Positions 1 to 6,581 of a stretch of DNA of 20,870 bases are shown piece after piece. The notes beneath the pieces were generated by a model. The model did not search any database. It was not told the DNA's origin and was given only the letters and a program-made list of their open reading frames with translations. Positions within the stretch are counted from its first letter, which is position 1. Each line of letters begins with the position of its first letter. Source of the stretch: a virus; the IMG/VR virus record IMGVR_UViG_3300047546_000906, positions 1 to 20,870 of that record; one strand, given 5' to 3'. The position numbers and the translations under genes are program-made.

Positions 1-51
1 ATCGTTTACGGATCATTCGCAGCCGCTTTGGCTAACGGTTCCGCAGTATAA
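1..51 (+). CDS. C-terminal end of an upstream phage protein (possibly major capsid protein)
   Basis: The first 51 bases read in frame as sixteen residues ending GSAV followed by TAA, and a strong terminator comes 24 bases later. Only the C-terminus is present, so the family cannot be recognised. Its position just before the head-tail connector genes is where HK97-type phages usually have the major capsid or a decoration protein, so that is an inference from gene order only. Confidence 0.5.
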   Translation: MVYGSFAAALANGSAV

Positions 52-74
52 GTAAATAGGTGTTTAGTTTGATT

Positions 75-107
75 AAGGCCCCGACAAATCGTCGGGGCTT
101 TTTTTTA
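75..107 (+). terminator. Rho-independent terminator after the upstream (capsid-region) gene
   Basis: GCCCCGAC (78-85) pairs perfectly with GTCGGGGC (91-98) around the loop AAATC. Further A-T and G-T pairs lie at the base, and a run of T follows. This is a textbook intrinsic terminator and separates the upstream gene from the glycosyltransferase. Confidence 0.93.
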
Positions 108-152
108 TTTATTTAAAAATCAATACCTTTCAACGAATCAAAAATAAAAAAC

Positions 153-1139
153 ATGAATATCGTTTTTTTTGTACACGCTTGGGCTGGAACGCATAACTCG
201 GGCGCCGAGTGGACCGTTCAGCATTACGCCAAATATTTCCACCAAAAAGGATGCAATATTGAGGTCATTTTACCCGAAAGCCAAATTTATCCCGACGGCG
301 AAAAGTTTAGTTTTATAAAATTTATTACTGGCTATTATTCAAACGACTTTTTTCTAGCCTTACAAAATGCAAGCGTAATATTTACCCATTTGGACAATAC
401 AGGCGTTGCGATTAATTGGGCAAAACAATTTAAAAAGCAATTGATTTTTTTAAGTCACAACGATTCCGATTATAGAAACGTCAGATTTAAAGCGCAAAAC
501 ATTCACGTTGTTTATAACAACAAGGCCAACGAAAAGAATGTACAAAACGGACCTTACCCAAATGCGTCGATTGTTTGCAAGCCTCCAATTTTTCCCGAGG
601 ACGTTAAATATAACCGCAAGCATGGGCAATATATTACCCTAATTAATTGCAACGAAAACAAGGGCGGCCAAATATTAATCGAACTTGCAAAGCGCTTGCC
701 AAAGCGTAAATTTCTTGGCGTGCTTGGTAGTTATGGAGAGCAAATTATTGACGACACGCTAAAAAATCTTAAGTACGTTGCGCAAACGCCTGACGTGCAT
801 TTGATTTATGGCAAAACCAACATTGTGCTTGTACCATCGTTTTATGAGTCCTATGGCCGTGTAGGTTTAGAGGCGGCTATTAATCGACTGCCAGTAATTT
901 GCACGCCAACAGATGGATTAAAGGAATGCCTTGGCGCCGCTGGCCTTTACTTTGACCGCAACGACTTGGACGGAATGGCTGCAAAAATTGAAGAGTTGAT
1001 GAGTGACGAAATCCTTTACGATTTCCACCAAAACATAATGCGCAACCTTGCAGAGGAACGCCTTAAATACCAAGACCAAGAACTAGAAAGATTCTTTAAT
1101 TTTATCGTTGACAAAGCAAAGAAACAATACAATGAGTGA
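153..1139 (+). CDS. Glycosyltransferase, GT4-like (GT-B fold)
   Basis: The 328-residue protein looks like a retaining glycosyltransferase that would move a sugar from a nucleotide-sugar donor to an unknown acceptor. The C-terminal half has the GT4 signature: VPSFYESYGRVGLEA with the EX7E pair at about E232 and E240, followed by a PVICTPTDGLKE stretch and a GLYFD segment typical of the donor-binding domain. The N-terminus (IVFFVHAWAG, then a GAEW segment) fits the acceptor-side Rossmann domain. No membrane segment is seen. It starts at ATG 153, 46 bases past the terminator, in an A-rich leader without a Shine-Dalgarno; TACCTTTC at 124-131 is only a weak -7-like box. Its end overlaps the connector gene by 8 bases, so it is transcribed with the structural genes. 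The acceptor could be a virion protein, host surface glycan or DNA; the sequence does not say which. Confidence 0.85.
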   Translation: MNIVFFVHAWAGTHNSGAEWTVQHYAKYFHQKGCNIEVILPESQIYPDGEKFSFIKFITGYYSNDFFLALQNASVIFTHLDNTGVAINWAKQFKKQLIFLSHNDSDYRNVRFKAQNIHVVYNNKANEKNVQNGPYPNASIVCKPPIFPEDVKYNRKHGQYITLINCNENKGGQILIELAKRLPKRKFLGVLGSYGEQIIDDTLKNLKYVAQTPDVHLIYGKTNIVLVPSFYESYGRVGLEAAINRLPVICTPTDGLKECLGAAGLYFDRNDLDGMAAKIEELMSDEILYDFHQNIMRNLAEERLKYQDQELERFFNFIVDKAKKQYNE

Positions 1140-1719
1140 TTTACTATATAGGCCAAGCAATGGCAGTTTTACAGGCTACGCGGTACAACTAAGCACGGGA
1201 ACCGTAACCGAGCCAATTACTTTGGCAGAGGCTAAAGAATACGCAAGAATCGACGGATTTTCTGAGGATGCGCTAATTACTAGCCTTATTAAAATGGCTC
1301 GCGTTCATTGCGAGTCATACATGGGCAAAAGCATTGTTTTAAAGACCGTAACGATTGACTCGTTTACGTTCCCTTATCAGTTCCAAATGCCATACGGACC
1401 GCTAACAAACGAGGCAAATATTAGCAAATGCGTGACAATAGACGAAAACAATGTTGAAACGCCTTTGCAGTATCGTGTTAATGCTGGCTTGTTTCCTAAG
1501 TTGTTTATTCTTGGCGGCGCTCAGTCCTATAAATTTAAATTGGTTTATACGGCTGGATTTACAACCGTTCCTGAGGACATTAAATTGGCGGTTAAAATGA
1601 TGGTAAACACGCTTTACGAACGACGCGAGGATTTCAGCGATTTACAGGCTATTGAATCACCTTTAGGCGTTAAAGCGTTATTAATGCCGTATAAAACTTA
1701 TAACTGGTTTGGCGCGTGA
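1132..1719 (+). CDS. Head-tail connector protein (gp6 / phiE125 gp8-like)
   Basis: This 195-residue protein resembles the gp6-like connector family that docks under the portal ring in siphophages. Evidence is the N-terminal PITLAEAKEYARID segment with a run of helix that follows (SEDALITSLIKMARVHCESYMG), a middle beta region, the YTAGFTTVPEDIKLAVKMMV segment and a final helix with YERRED. These features and their order are characteristic of the family. A TTG at 1108 is also possible, but ATG 1132 is preferred because it gives the family's usual N-terminus and overlaps the glycosyltransferase stop in a short coupling overlap. The next gene starts inside its stop codon. Confidence 0.85.
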   Translation: MSDLLYRPSNGSFTGYAVQLSTGTVTEPITLAEAKEYARIDGFSEDALITSLIKMARVHCESYMGKSIVLKTVTIDSFTFPYQFQMPYGPLTNEANISKCVTIDENNVETPLQYRVNAGLFPKLFILGGAQSYKFKLVYTAGFTTVPEDIKLAVKMMVNTLYERREDFSDLQAIESPLGVKALLMPYKTYNWFGA

Positions 1720-2057
1720 GAACAAATAAGGAACTTAAAGCGGGCGACCTACGCGAACGAATTTCGTTTTTTAATCCAAGCCTTTTTGGCGATGGTTACG
1801 GCGGCTTTTATTCGCAACAAACGCTTACTTATACTTGCTGGGCAAAGGTCACAAACCTAAGCGGCCAGCGTCAAAATAGCGAGGATCAAATGGTAATTAA
1901 AAACCAATGGGAGGTTATTATTCGCGACAATCCGCTGGTTACAATTACAAAGTCAATGCATATTAATTACGCTGGCAGAACGCTAGTAATTAGCGAAATA
2001 ATTGACGTTTTAGAATACGACCGAATGATTAAATTTATTGCAATAGAACGCGACTAA
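1716..2057 (+). CDS. Phage head-tail joining / head closure protein
   Basis: The 113-residue protein has the hallmarks of the head-tail adaptor family (PF05521-like): an early AGDLRERISFF strand, a DGYGG turn, TCWAKV, and a C-terminal INYAGRTLVISEI then a final beta strand ending with an acidic tail. Such proteins close the head after packaging and receive the tail. Translation starts at GTG 1716 in the overlap GTGA with the connector stop, since no ATG lies near. The gene order connector, joining protein, gp10-like protein, tail terminator is the standard siphophage order. Confidence 0.8.
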   Translation: MRTNKELKAGDLRERISFFNPSLFGDGYGGFYSQQTLTYTCWAKVTNLSGQRQNSEDQMVIKNQWEVIIRDNPLVTITKSMHINYAGRTLVISEIIDVLEYDRMIKFIAIERD

Positions 2058-2507
2058 ATGTTAAGCATTGAATTCAACAAGCAAAGCCTAAATGCCTTTT
2101 ATAAGTATCTTAAAGACTTAGAGGGCAAAGTTTCCGACTATGTGCGCGCGGAAATAGAGGACTCAATGCTTAAAATTGAAAGCGAAGCGGCAAGCAATGT
2201 GGCGGTTGATACTGGCGCCCTAAAAAATAGCATTCAATCAACGCCAATAAAAGTAAGCAAAAACCAGGTAACTGGCGGCGTTGAGGTTGGTGCGTCTTAT
2301 GCGCCTTACGTTGAATTTGGAACTGGAACAAAAGTAAAGGTCCCTAGCGAATTGAGCAATTTTGCCCAGCAATACAAAGGCGCTGGAATTAAAGAAGTAA
2401 ACTTGCCAGCAAGACCGTTTTTTTATCCTGAGGTTTATAAGCAACGAACTGAATTGCCAAAGAAAATTGAGCGCACGTTAACGACATTAATGAATAAAAA
2501 GCAATGA
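2058..2507 (+). CDS. HK97 gp10-like head-tail / tail-completion protein
   Basis: The protein has 149 residues. The stretch VDTGALKNSI, followed by YAPYVEFGTGTK and the C-terminal LPARPFFYPE, is the characteristic core of the HK97 gp10 / minor tail component family, which takes part in joining the tail to the head. The N-terminal half is helical and charged. It begins directly at ATG 2058 after the previous stop, and ends in ATGA shared with the next gene. Exact structural role within the connector is inferred from family and order. Confidence 0.85.
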   Translation: MLSIEFNKQSLNAFYKYLKDLEGKVSDYVRAEIEDSMLKIESEAASNVAVDTGALKNSIQSTPIKVSKNQVTGGVEVGASYAPYVEFGTGTKVKVPSELSNFAQQYKGAGIKEVNLPARPFFYPEVYKQRTELPKKIERTLTTLMNKKQ

Positions 2508-2929
2508 GAAATATAAAACTATTTGTGCGCAAGGCTTACTGGACGGCTTTAAACAATACAATAACCTATAAAGGCGGACAAATTCCATGTTACGACACGT
2601 TTGCTCCTGACGAGGCGGCATTTCCATACATTTTAATAGGAAATCAAACGCAAGAAGACGATAAAGACAACCAGGAGTTTAACTATATAACTACAATAAC
2701 TTTGGACGTTGTAACTGGCGGAATTGCACCTTTTGGACGCATTGATGCCGACACAATAGCCGACGGAATTTTACAAATCGTTTGCCGTTATCCTGAAAAC
2801 TACTTACCGCTAGACCTTGGCAAAATTGTAACTGCAAAACTTGTTCAACAAACTAGCCTTTCAAGTATTACCGACACAAACATTGTGCATCGGGAAATTT
2901 TAACGATTGAAAATTGGATTGATGGGTAA
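2504..2929 (+). CDS. Tail terminator-like protein (DUF3168-type)
   Basis: This 141-residue protein has a helical N-terminus, a strand carrying FPYILIGNQTQEDD, a long strand (YITTITLDVVTG) and the final HREILTIENWI strand. These are typical of the small alpha-beta proteins that cap the tail tube at the head-proximal end (lambda gpU / DUF3168-like fold). Sequence similarity is only loosely recognisable, so the call leans on length (about 140) and on its place between the gp10-like and tube genes. It starts at ATG 2504 in an ATGA overlap. Confidence 0.65.
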   Translation: MRNIKLFVRKAYWTALNNTITYKGGQIPCYDTFAPDEAAFPYILIGNQTQEDDKDNQEFNYITTITLDVVTGGIAPFGRIDADTIADGILQIVCRYPENYLPLDLGKIVTAKLVQQTSLSSITDTNIVHREILTIENWIDG

Positions 2930-3386
2930 GGTTAACGGCTCCGCTTTATTTGTTACCGTTGGACTTGACCGCGTGGCCAAGTCTACGGCTTACAATTTAT
3001 CAGCGGAAATGAGCCAGTTGGATAAAACCAGCAACGAATCGGGTTTTTTTACAGATCACGTTTCGCGTCTTGGGTCTTGGTCATTGTCTAGCGATTCGCT
3101 TTACATCCAGGACGGCTATTCCTTTGGCGATTTATACAACGCTTACATTAACCGCGAGCGCATTTATTTATCGGCTGGACAGGACGACAATTTAACATTT
3201 ATTGGCTTGGCAACGATTGAATCGTTGAGCCAATCGGCGCCAATGGAACAATCCGCAAGCATTACGGCTACCTTTAAAGGCGTTGGCGGACTTTATCCAA
3301 CCATTTTGCCAGCCGAACGATTTATTATCGACGAACTATTCGAAATTATTATTGACCAAGACGGAAACTTTTTGGTTTATACTTAA
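2922..3386 (+). CDS. Tail tube-like protein, first of two tandem paralogues
   Basis: The protein (154 residues from ATG 2922; a TTG at 2907 is less likely because GKVNG at the start aligns with GKFNG of the next gene) is recognisably related to the protein at 3457-3879. Shared positions include G-K-x-N-G at the start, LS then a D, then G and DH about residue 43-50, WSLSSD, GDLY, F-I-G-L-A and ASITATFKGVGGL. Both look like TP901-1-type major tail proteins. This copy has an extra C-terminal extension of about 25 acidic and hydrophobic residues. It overlaps the previous stop by 8 bases. It could be a minor tube or tail-tip-proximal variant rather than the main tube subunit. Confidence 0.72.
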   Translation: MGKVNGSALFVTVGLDRVAKSTAYNLSAEMSQLDKTSNESGFFTDHVSRLGSWSLSSDSLYIQDGYSFGDLYNAYINRERIYLSAGQDDNLTFIGLATIESLSQSAPMEQSASITATFKGVGGLYPTILPAERFIIDELFEIIIDQDGNFLVYT

Positions 3387-3456
3387 ATTTTATTGTATTG
3401 CATTTTTTGCAAGTCCTTTTATTTTTAAAAAAAAATAGAATTAACTCTCTAAAAAT
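3387..3456 (+). promoter_or_regulatory. AT-rich leader of the major tail protein gene
   Basis: This 70-base gap is one of the longest in the densely packed tail block. It is AT-rich, contains the short inverted repeat TTGCA-TTTTT-TGCAA at about 3398-3412 and an A9 tract, and no convincing -33/-7 promoter pair or Shine-Dalgarno. A dedicated promoter or mRNA-processing site for the abundant downstream tube protein would make sense but is inference. Confidence 0.3.
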
Positions 3457-3879
3457 ATGGCTACACTTGGCAAATTTAACGGCACGCTACTAAACGTTTA
3501 CCTCAATAACGTTATGATTGGCTGCGCCACCTCATCTGAACTATCTGTAAACGTTGACCTTGCAGATGCAACTTGCAAAGACGACGGCGGATGGGCCGAC
3601 CACATTGCTGGTCTTCGCGATTGGTCTATTTCAACCGACGGATTGGTTGCGTTTGACGATACCAACAACGTTGGCGACATTTACACGCTTTTGAGCGGTC
3701 GAAGTGTTGTGGCTTTGAAATTCACTACCAACGTGACTGGCGACTTAGTATTCTACGGCAATGCATCTGTTGCTTCAATCAGCGTTTCCGCTGAAATGGA
3801 AGCAGCGGTTACTTATTCCGTTGAATTTACTGGAAAAGGTCCTTTACTAAAAGCCACCGTAGTACCAGCATCTACTTAA
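3457..3879 (+). CDS. Major tail protein (tail tube subunit), TP901-1-like
   Basis: The 140-residue protein is likely the main tube subunit. It is beta-rich, with a conserved WADHIAGLRDWSISTDG segment at about residues 45-61, a GDIYTLL helix start, FYGNASVASISVSAEMEA, and a final YSVEFTGKGPL strand. The same pattern occurs in the upstream tandem gene, which supports a shared fold. It has a separate leader of 70 bases and its codons look ordinary for the region, consistent with high and independently set expression. The tail chaperone and tape-measure genes follow in standard order. Confidence 0.78.
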   Translation: MATLGKFNGTLLNVYLNNVMIGCATSSELSVNVDLADATCKDDGGWADHIAGLRDWSISTDGLVAFDDTNNVGDIYTLLSGRSVVALKFTTNVTGDLVFYGNASVASISVSAEMEAAVTYSVEFTGKGPLLKATVVPAST

Positions 3880-3898
3880 TTTCTATTATATTAGGCCC

Positions 3899-4267
3899 AT
3901 GAATCATACAGGCCGAACAATAATAACAATCAATGGCAGCACCTATTCCATTAAGTTCGGGATGGGTGCTTTATTGCATTTTAGCGAAACGCAAGGAAAC
4001 GACGTGCAGCAAACCATTGAGCAACTGACAACGCCAGGCGTTGGTCAAATTAAAGCAATTGCAAAGTTTATTTACTCTGCTTTGTACGTCGATGCGCTTT
4101 ACCACGACAAAGAATTTAATTTGGATTTTTTAGATGTTATTGATTGGGTGGATTCAAATCCAACCGACCAGGTTAGCAATGTAATGCTTGTAATTATGCA
4201 AGGTATTACCTCAATTACAAAGTTGGATTACCCAAGCGAAGACGCTGGTAAGTCAAAAAAAAAATAA
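3899..4267 (+). CDS. Tail assembly chaperone, short form (gpG-like)
   Basis: The 122-residue protein lies between the tail tube and the tape measure, the fixed place of tail assembly chaperones (lambda gpG). It starts with a beta segment (IITINGSTYSIKFGMGALLHF), then is mainly helical (IEQLTTPG, IKAIAKFIYSALYVDA, FLDVIDWVDS) and ends in SKKK followed by TAA. The last codons lie in a run of ten A. Reading one base back in that run joins it to the next open frame without interruption, giving a 242-residue product. Family knowledge: the short form is abundant and coats the unassembled tape measure while the minor long form recruits tube protein. Confidence 0.8.
   Translation: MNHTGRTIITINGSTYSIKFGMGALLHFSETQGNDVQQTIEQLTTPGVGQIKAIAKFIYSALYVDALYHDKEFNLDFLDVIDWVDSNPTDQVSNVMLVIMQGITSITKLDYPSEDAGKSKKK
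4255..4264 (+). promoter_or_regulatory. Candidate programmed -1 ribosomal frameshift site (A10)
   Basis: Ten consecutive A lie directly before the TAA of the chaperone gene and read as A AAA AAA AAA in the zero frame, which satisfies the X XXY YYZ slippery rule several times over. The -1 frame is open through the run and stays open to 4626. No stimulatory hairpin was identified with confidence. Confidence 0.75.
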
Positions 4268-4626
4268 CATTTAGAGACGTTTGCCATTATGCTATTGGGG
4301 AGTTGGGTATTGCGCCTGACTCCTTTTATTTTATGTCTTTTGCCGAGTATCAGTCGGTCGCTTACGGTTACCAAATAAGACAAAGCAAAGAGGAGAATTT
4401 ATTTAGGACGCTTTGGGTGCAGTTAAATAATGTAAACGTTACCAAAAAATCCGACCTAATTAAAAAGCCTGATAAATATTGGCGCATTCCTTTATTAGAT
4501 GCAAAACCTATTGTTATTCCAACCGCTGAAGAGAAAGCCAAGGCTTACGAAATTGGCAAACAATGGCAAAACCTTAAATTTGAAGAAGAAGCAAATTTTG
4601 ACACAGTAACAAAAACCATAAAATGA
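4264..4626 (+). CDS. Frameshift extension of tail assembly chaperone (gpT-like domain)
   Basis: Read in the -1 frame from the A run, 120 residues follow: they begin ITFRDVCHYAIGELG, continue into a SFYFMSFAEYQSVAYGY segment and a helical region with FRTLWVQLNN, and end DTVTKTIK. The segment with FMSFAEY and an aromatic Y-G-Y resembles the T-domain of siphophage chaperones, where a similar helix begins (for example FMTPAE). No good ATG exists at its start (first ATG is inside the domain; a TTG at 4303 would lose the first helix), so translation as an independent gene is unlikely. It overlaps the tape-measure start by ATGA. Confidence 0.75.
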   Translation: MTFRDVCHYAIGELGIAPDSFYFMSFAEYQSVAYGYQIRQSKEENLFRTLWVQLNNVNVTKKSDLIKKPDKYWRIPLLDAKPIVIPTAEEKAKAYEIGKQWQNLKFEEEANFDTVTKTIK

Positions 4627-6578
4627 GCGCAAAATTAAACGTTGATATAGTCGCCCAATTAAAAGACTTTAATAAAGCCATGTCCGACCTCAAATCTGAG
4701 GTTAACGAGATGGGTTCGACCATTGAAAAAAGCAATAAAAATTCTATTGAGTCGACTAAAAAAATGTCGGGCGCTTTTTCTGAGGTTGGTAAAACTTTGG
4801 CTGGCATTTTTGCTGCGGATCAACTCATTAATTTAGGTAAAAAAATACTCGACACGACCGTTGAATTCCAAAAAATGGAGGCGGTTTTAACAACCGCGCT
4901 TGGTAGTAATTCAGCGGCGCAGTCGGCAATGAATCAAATTGTAAACTTTGCATCGTCTACACCTTTTCAAGTAAACGAATTAACAGACGCTTTTGTAAAA
5001 CTAGCCAACCGCGGATTTATTCCGACAATGGAACAAATGAGACAATTGGGAGACCTTGCCTCATCTGTTGGCAAGTCATTTGACCAGTTGACAGAGGCCA
5101 TTTTGGACGCGCAAAGCGGTGAATTTGAACGATTAAAAGAGTTTGGTATAAAGGCCAGCCAGCAAGGTGACGTCGTCCAGTTTACTTTTAAAGGAATAAC
5201 AACTGAGGTTGAGAAATCTGATAAGGCAATACAAGCCTACTTGTTGGGCCTTGGTGATTTAGAGGGCGTTGCTGGTTCAATGGAGGCTATTTCCAAGACT
5301 ACAGGCGGCGTAATATCTAACTTGGAAGACAACATCACCCAACTATTTAAAAACATTGGCGACTCGTCTAGCGGCTTTATAAACTGGTTTGTCAAAGACT
5401 TAAACAACGTTGTTTCGTCCCTTAGAAATATGGGCGAAATTATGGAGTTAATGAATCCATTTAAAACTTTGGCAGAATCTAGCGATGAGGCGAGGACGTA
5501 TTTGTTAAAAGTAAACGATTCTACTGACGATTTAACGCGAACAATTAAGGACGCAGCGTCTGAATTTGATAATTTAAGCCTTTCGTTTTTGATAAGTGGT
5601 GAGGGCCAAACTAAATTCTTAAACGAAATGATTCGTTTAGGAAATACTGTTGAAGATTCGAAAGCGCTTTATACGACCTACGTTAAATTAAGAAAAGAGC
5701 AAGCCGCCTCAGAAAAGGAATTGGCTGGCGCAACTGCCACAACAACGGCTGCAACTAAAGCAAACACGGCCGAAGTCGAAAAGCAAGCGGCTGCAAGACA
5801 AAAAGCGCACGAACAAAGAATTAAACAACTAAGACAAGAGGCGGCGGAATTCTTAAAAACACAAAACTCAACGCTTAAAAAGGTAGGTCCAAGAGATGCA
5901 TTTGGGGGACAACCTACGGACGTAAGTAAACAAGTAACGCCCGAACGTTTAAACATGATTCAAAACGCATCTGCAAGCATTTTGAACATGAATAAGCAAA
6001 TAGCCGCAACAATGCCAGGTATTATTATACCTGAGGACGCGGTTTTACGTTTAAACGCAGCAACTGAGGCACAAAAGCAAATGGCCTACGAAACGCAATT
6101 AGTGGCTCAAAACATGGGCGCCGCTTTGATGGTTGGCGATATGTTTGGCCAAGCGCTTGGTCAACTTGCTGAGACTGGTAAAATATCATTCCAAGGCATT
6201 TTTGATGCGCTTAAGCAAATGGTTTTAAAGTTTGCCGCAGCAATTGCCGCAGCGATAACGCTAAACATTTTAACTGGCGGCGCGGTAATGTCCGCTGGTA
6301 AAGCGGCTGGCGCAAAAACTGGTTTTGGTGCTTTATTAAAAGGCGGAGCCGCAAAAGGAATTGGCGGACTTATGCCATTTGCTAATGGAGGTATAGTGTC
6401 GGGACCAACGCCAGCGCTTGTTGGTGAATATACAGGCGCGCGCACGAATCCTGAAGTAATTGCACCTTTGTCTAAATTGCAAAATATGATGGGTGGAAAT
6501 GTTACCTTTACAATCAGCGGCGACAACCTAGTTGGAACGCTAAACCGAGCAAATAAAACACGGGCAAGAAAATTCTAA
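4623..6578 (+). CDS. Tape measure protein
   Basis: The 651-residue protein should set tail length and occupy the tube lumen. The N-terminus is a charged coiled-coil-like helix, followed by the family-typical region from about residue 75 (FQKMEAVLTTALGS, SSTPFQVNELTDAFVKLANRG, QLGDLASSVGKS, LTEAILDAQSGEFERLKEFGIKAS). A hydrophobic helix at about 536-550 (FAAAIAAAITLNIL) and the Gly/Ala-rich tail precede the FANGGIVSGPTPALVGE motif at about 586, common in tape-measure C-termini. At about 1.5 angstrom per residue it would correspond to a tail near 100 nm (a rule of thumb, not measured here). It starts at ATG 4623, overlapping the chaperone extension. Confidence 0.92.
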   Translation: MSAKLNVDIVAQLKDFNKAMSDLKSEVNEMGSTIEKSNKNSIESTKKMSGAFSEVGKTLAGIFAADQLINLGKKILDTTVEFQKMEAVLTTALGSNSAAQSAMNQIVNFASSTPFQVNELTDAFVKLANRGFIPTMEQMRQLGDLASSVGKSFDQLTEAILDAQSGEFERLKEFGIKASQQGDVVQFTFKGITTEVEKSDKAIQAYLLGLGDLEGVAGSMEAISKTTGGVISNLEDNITQLFKNIGDSSSGFINWFVKDLNNVVSSLRNMGEIMELMNPFKTLAESSDEARTYLLKVNDSTDDLTRTIKDAASEFDNLSLSFLISGEGQTKFLNEMIRLGNTVEDSKALYTTYVKLRKEQAASEKELAGATATTTAATKANTAEVEKQAAARQKAHEQRIKQLRQEAAEFLKTQNSTLKKVGPRDAFGGQPTDVSKQVTPERLNMIQNASASILNMNKQIAATMPGIIIPEDAVLRLNAATEAQKQMAYETQLVAQNMGAALMVGDMFGQALGQLAETGKISFQGIFDALKQMVLKFAAAIAAAITLNILTGGAVMSAGKAAGAKTGFGALLKGGAAKGIGGLMPFANGGIVSGPTPALVGEYTGARTNPEVIAPLSKLQNMMGGNVTFTISGDNLVGTLNRANKTRARKF

Positions 6579-6581
6579 CCA

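Noticed and set aside
4303-4626. Independent gene starting at TTG 4303
   Set aside because: The frame is open back to the A10 run and includes a matching helix before 4303, so a frameshift product is more likely.
6161-6526. 121-codon minus-strand frame opposite the tape measure
   Set aside because: Pro/Ala-rich shadow of the Gly/Ala-rich tape-measure C-terminus.
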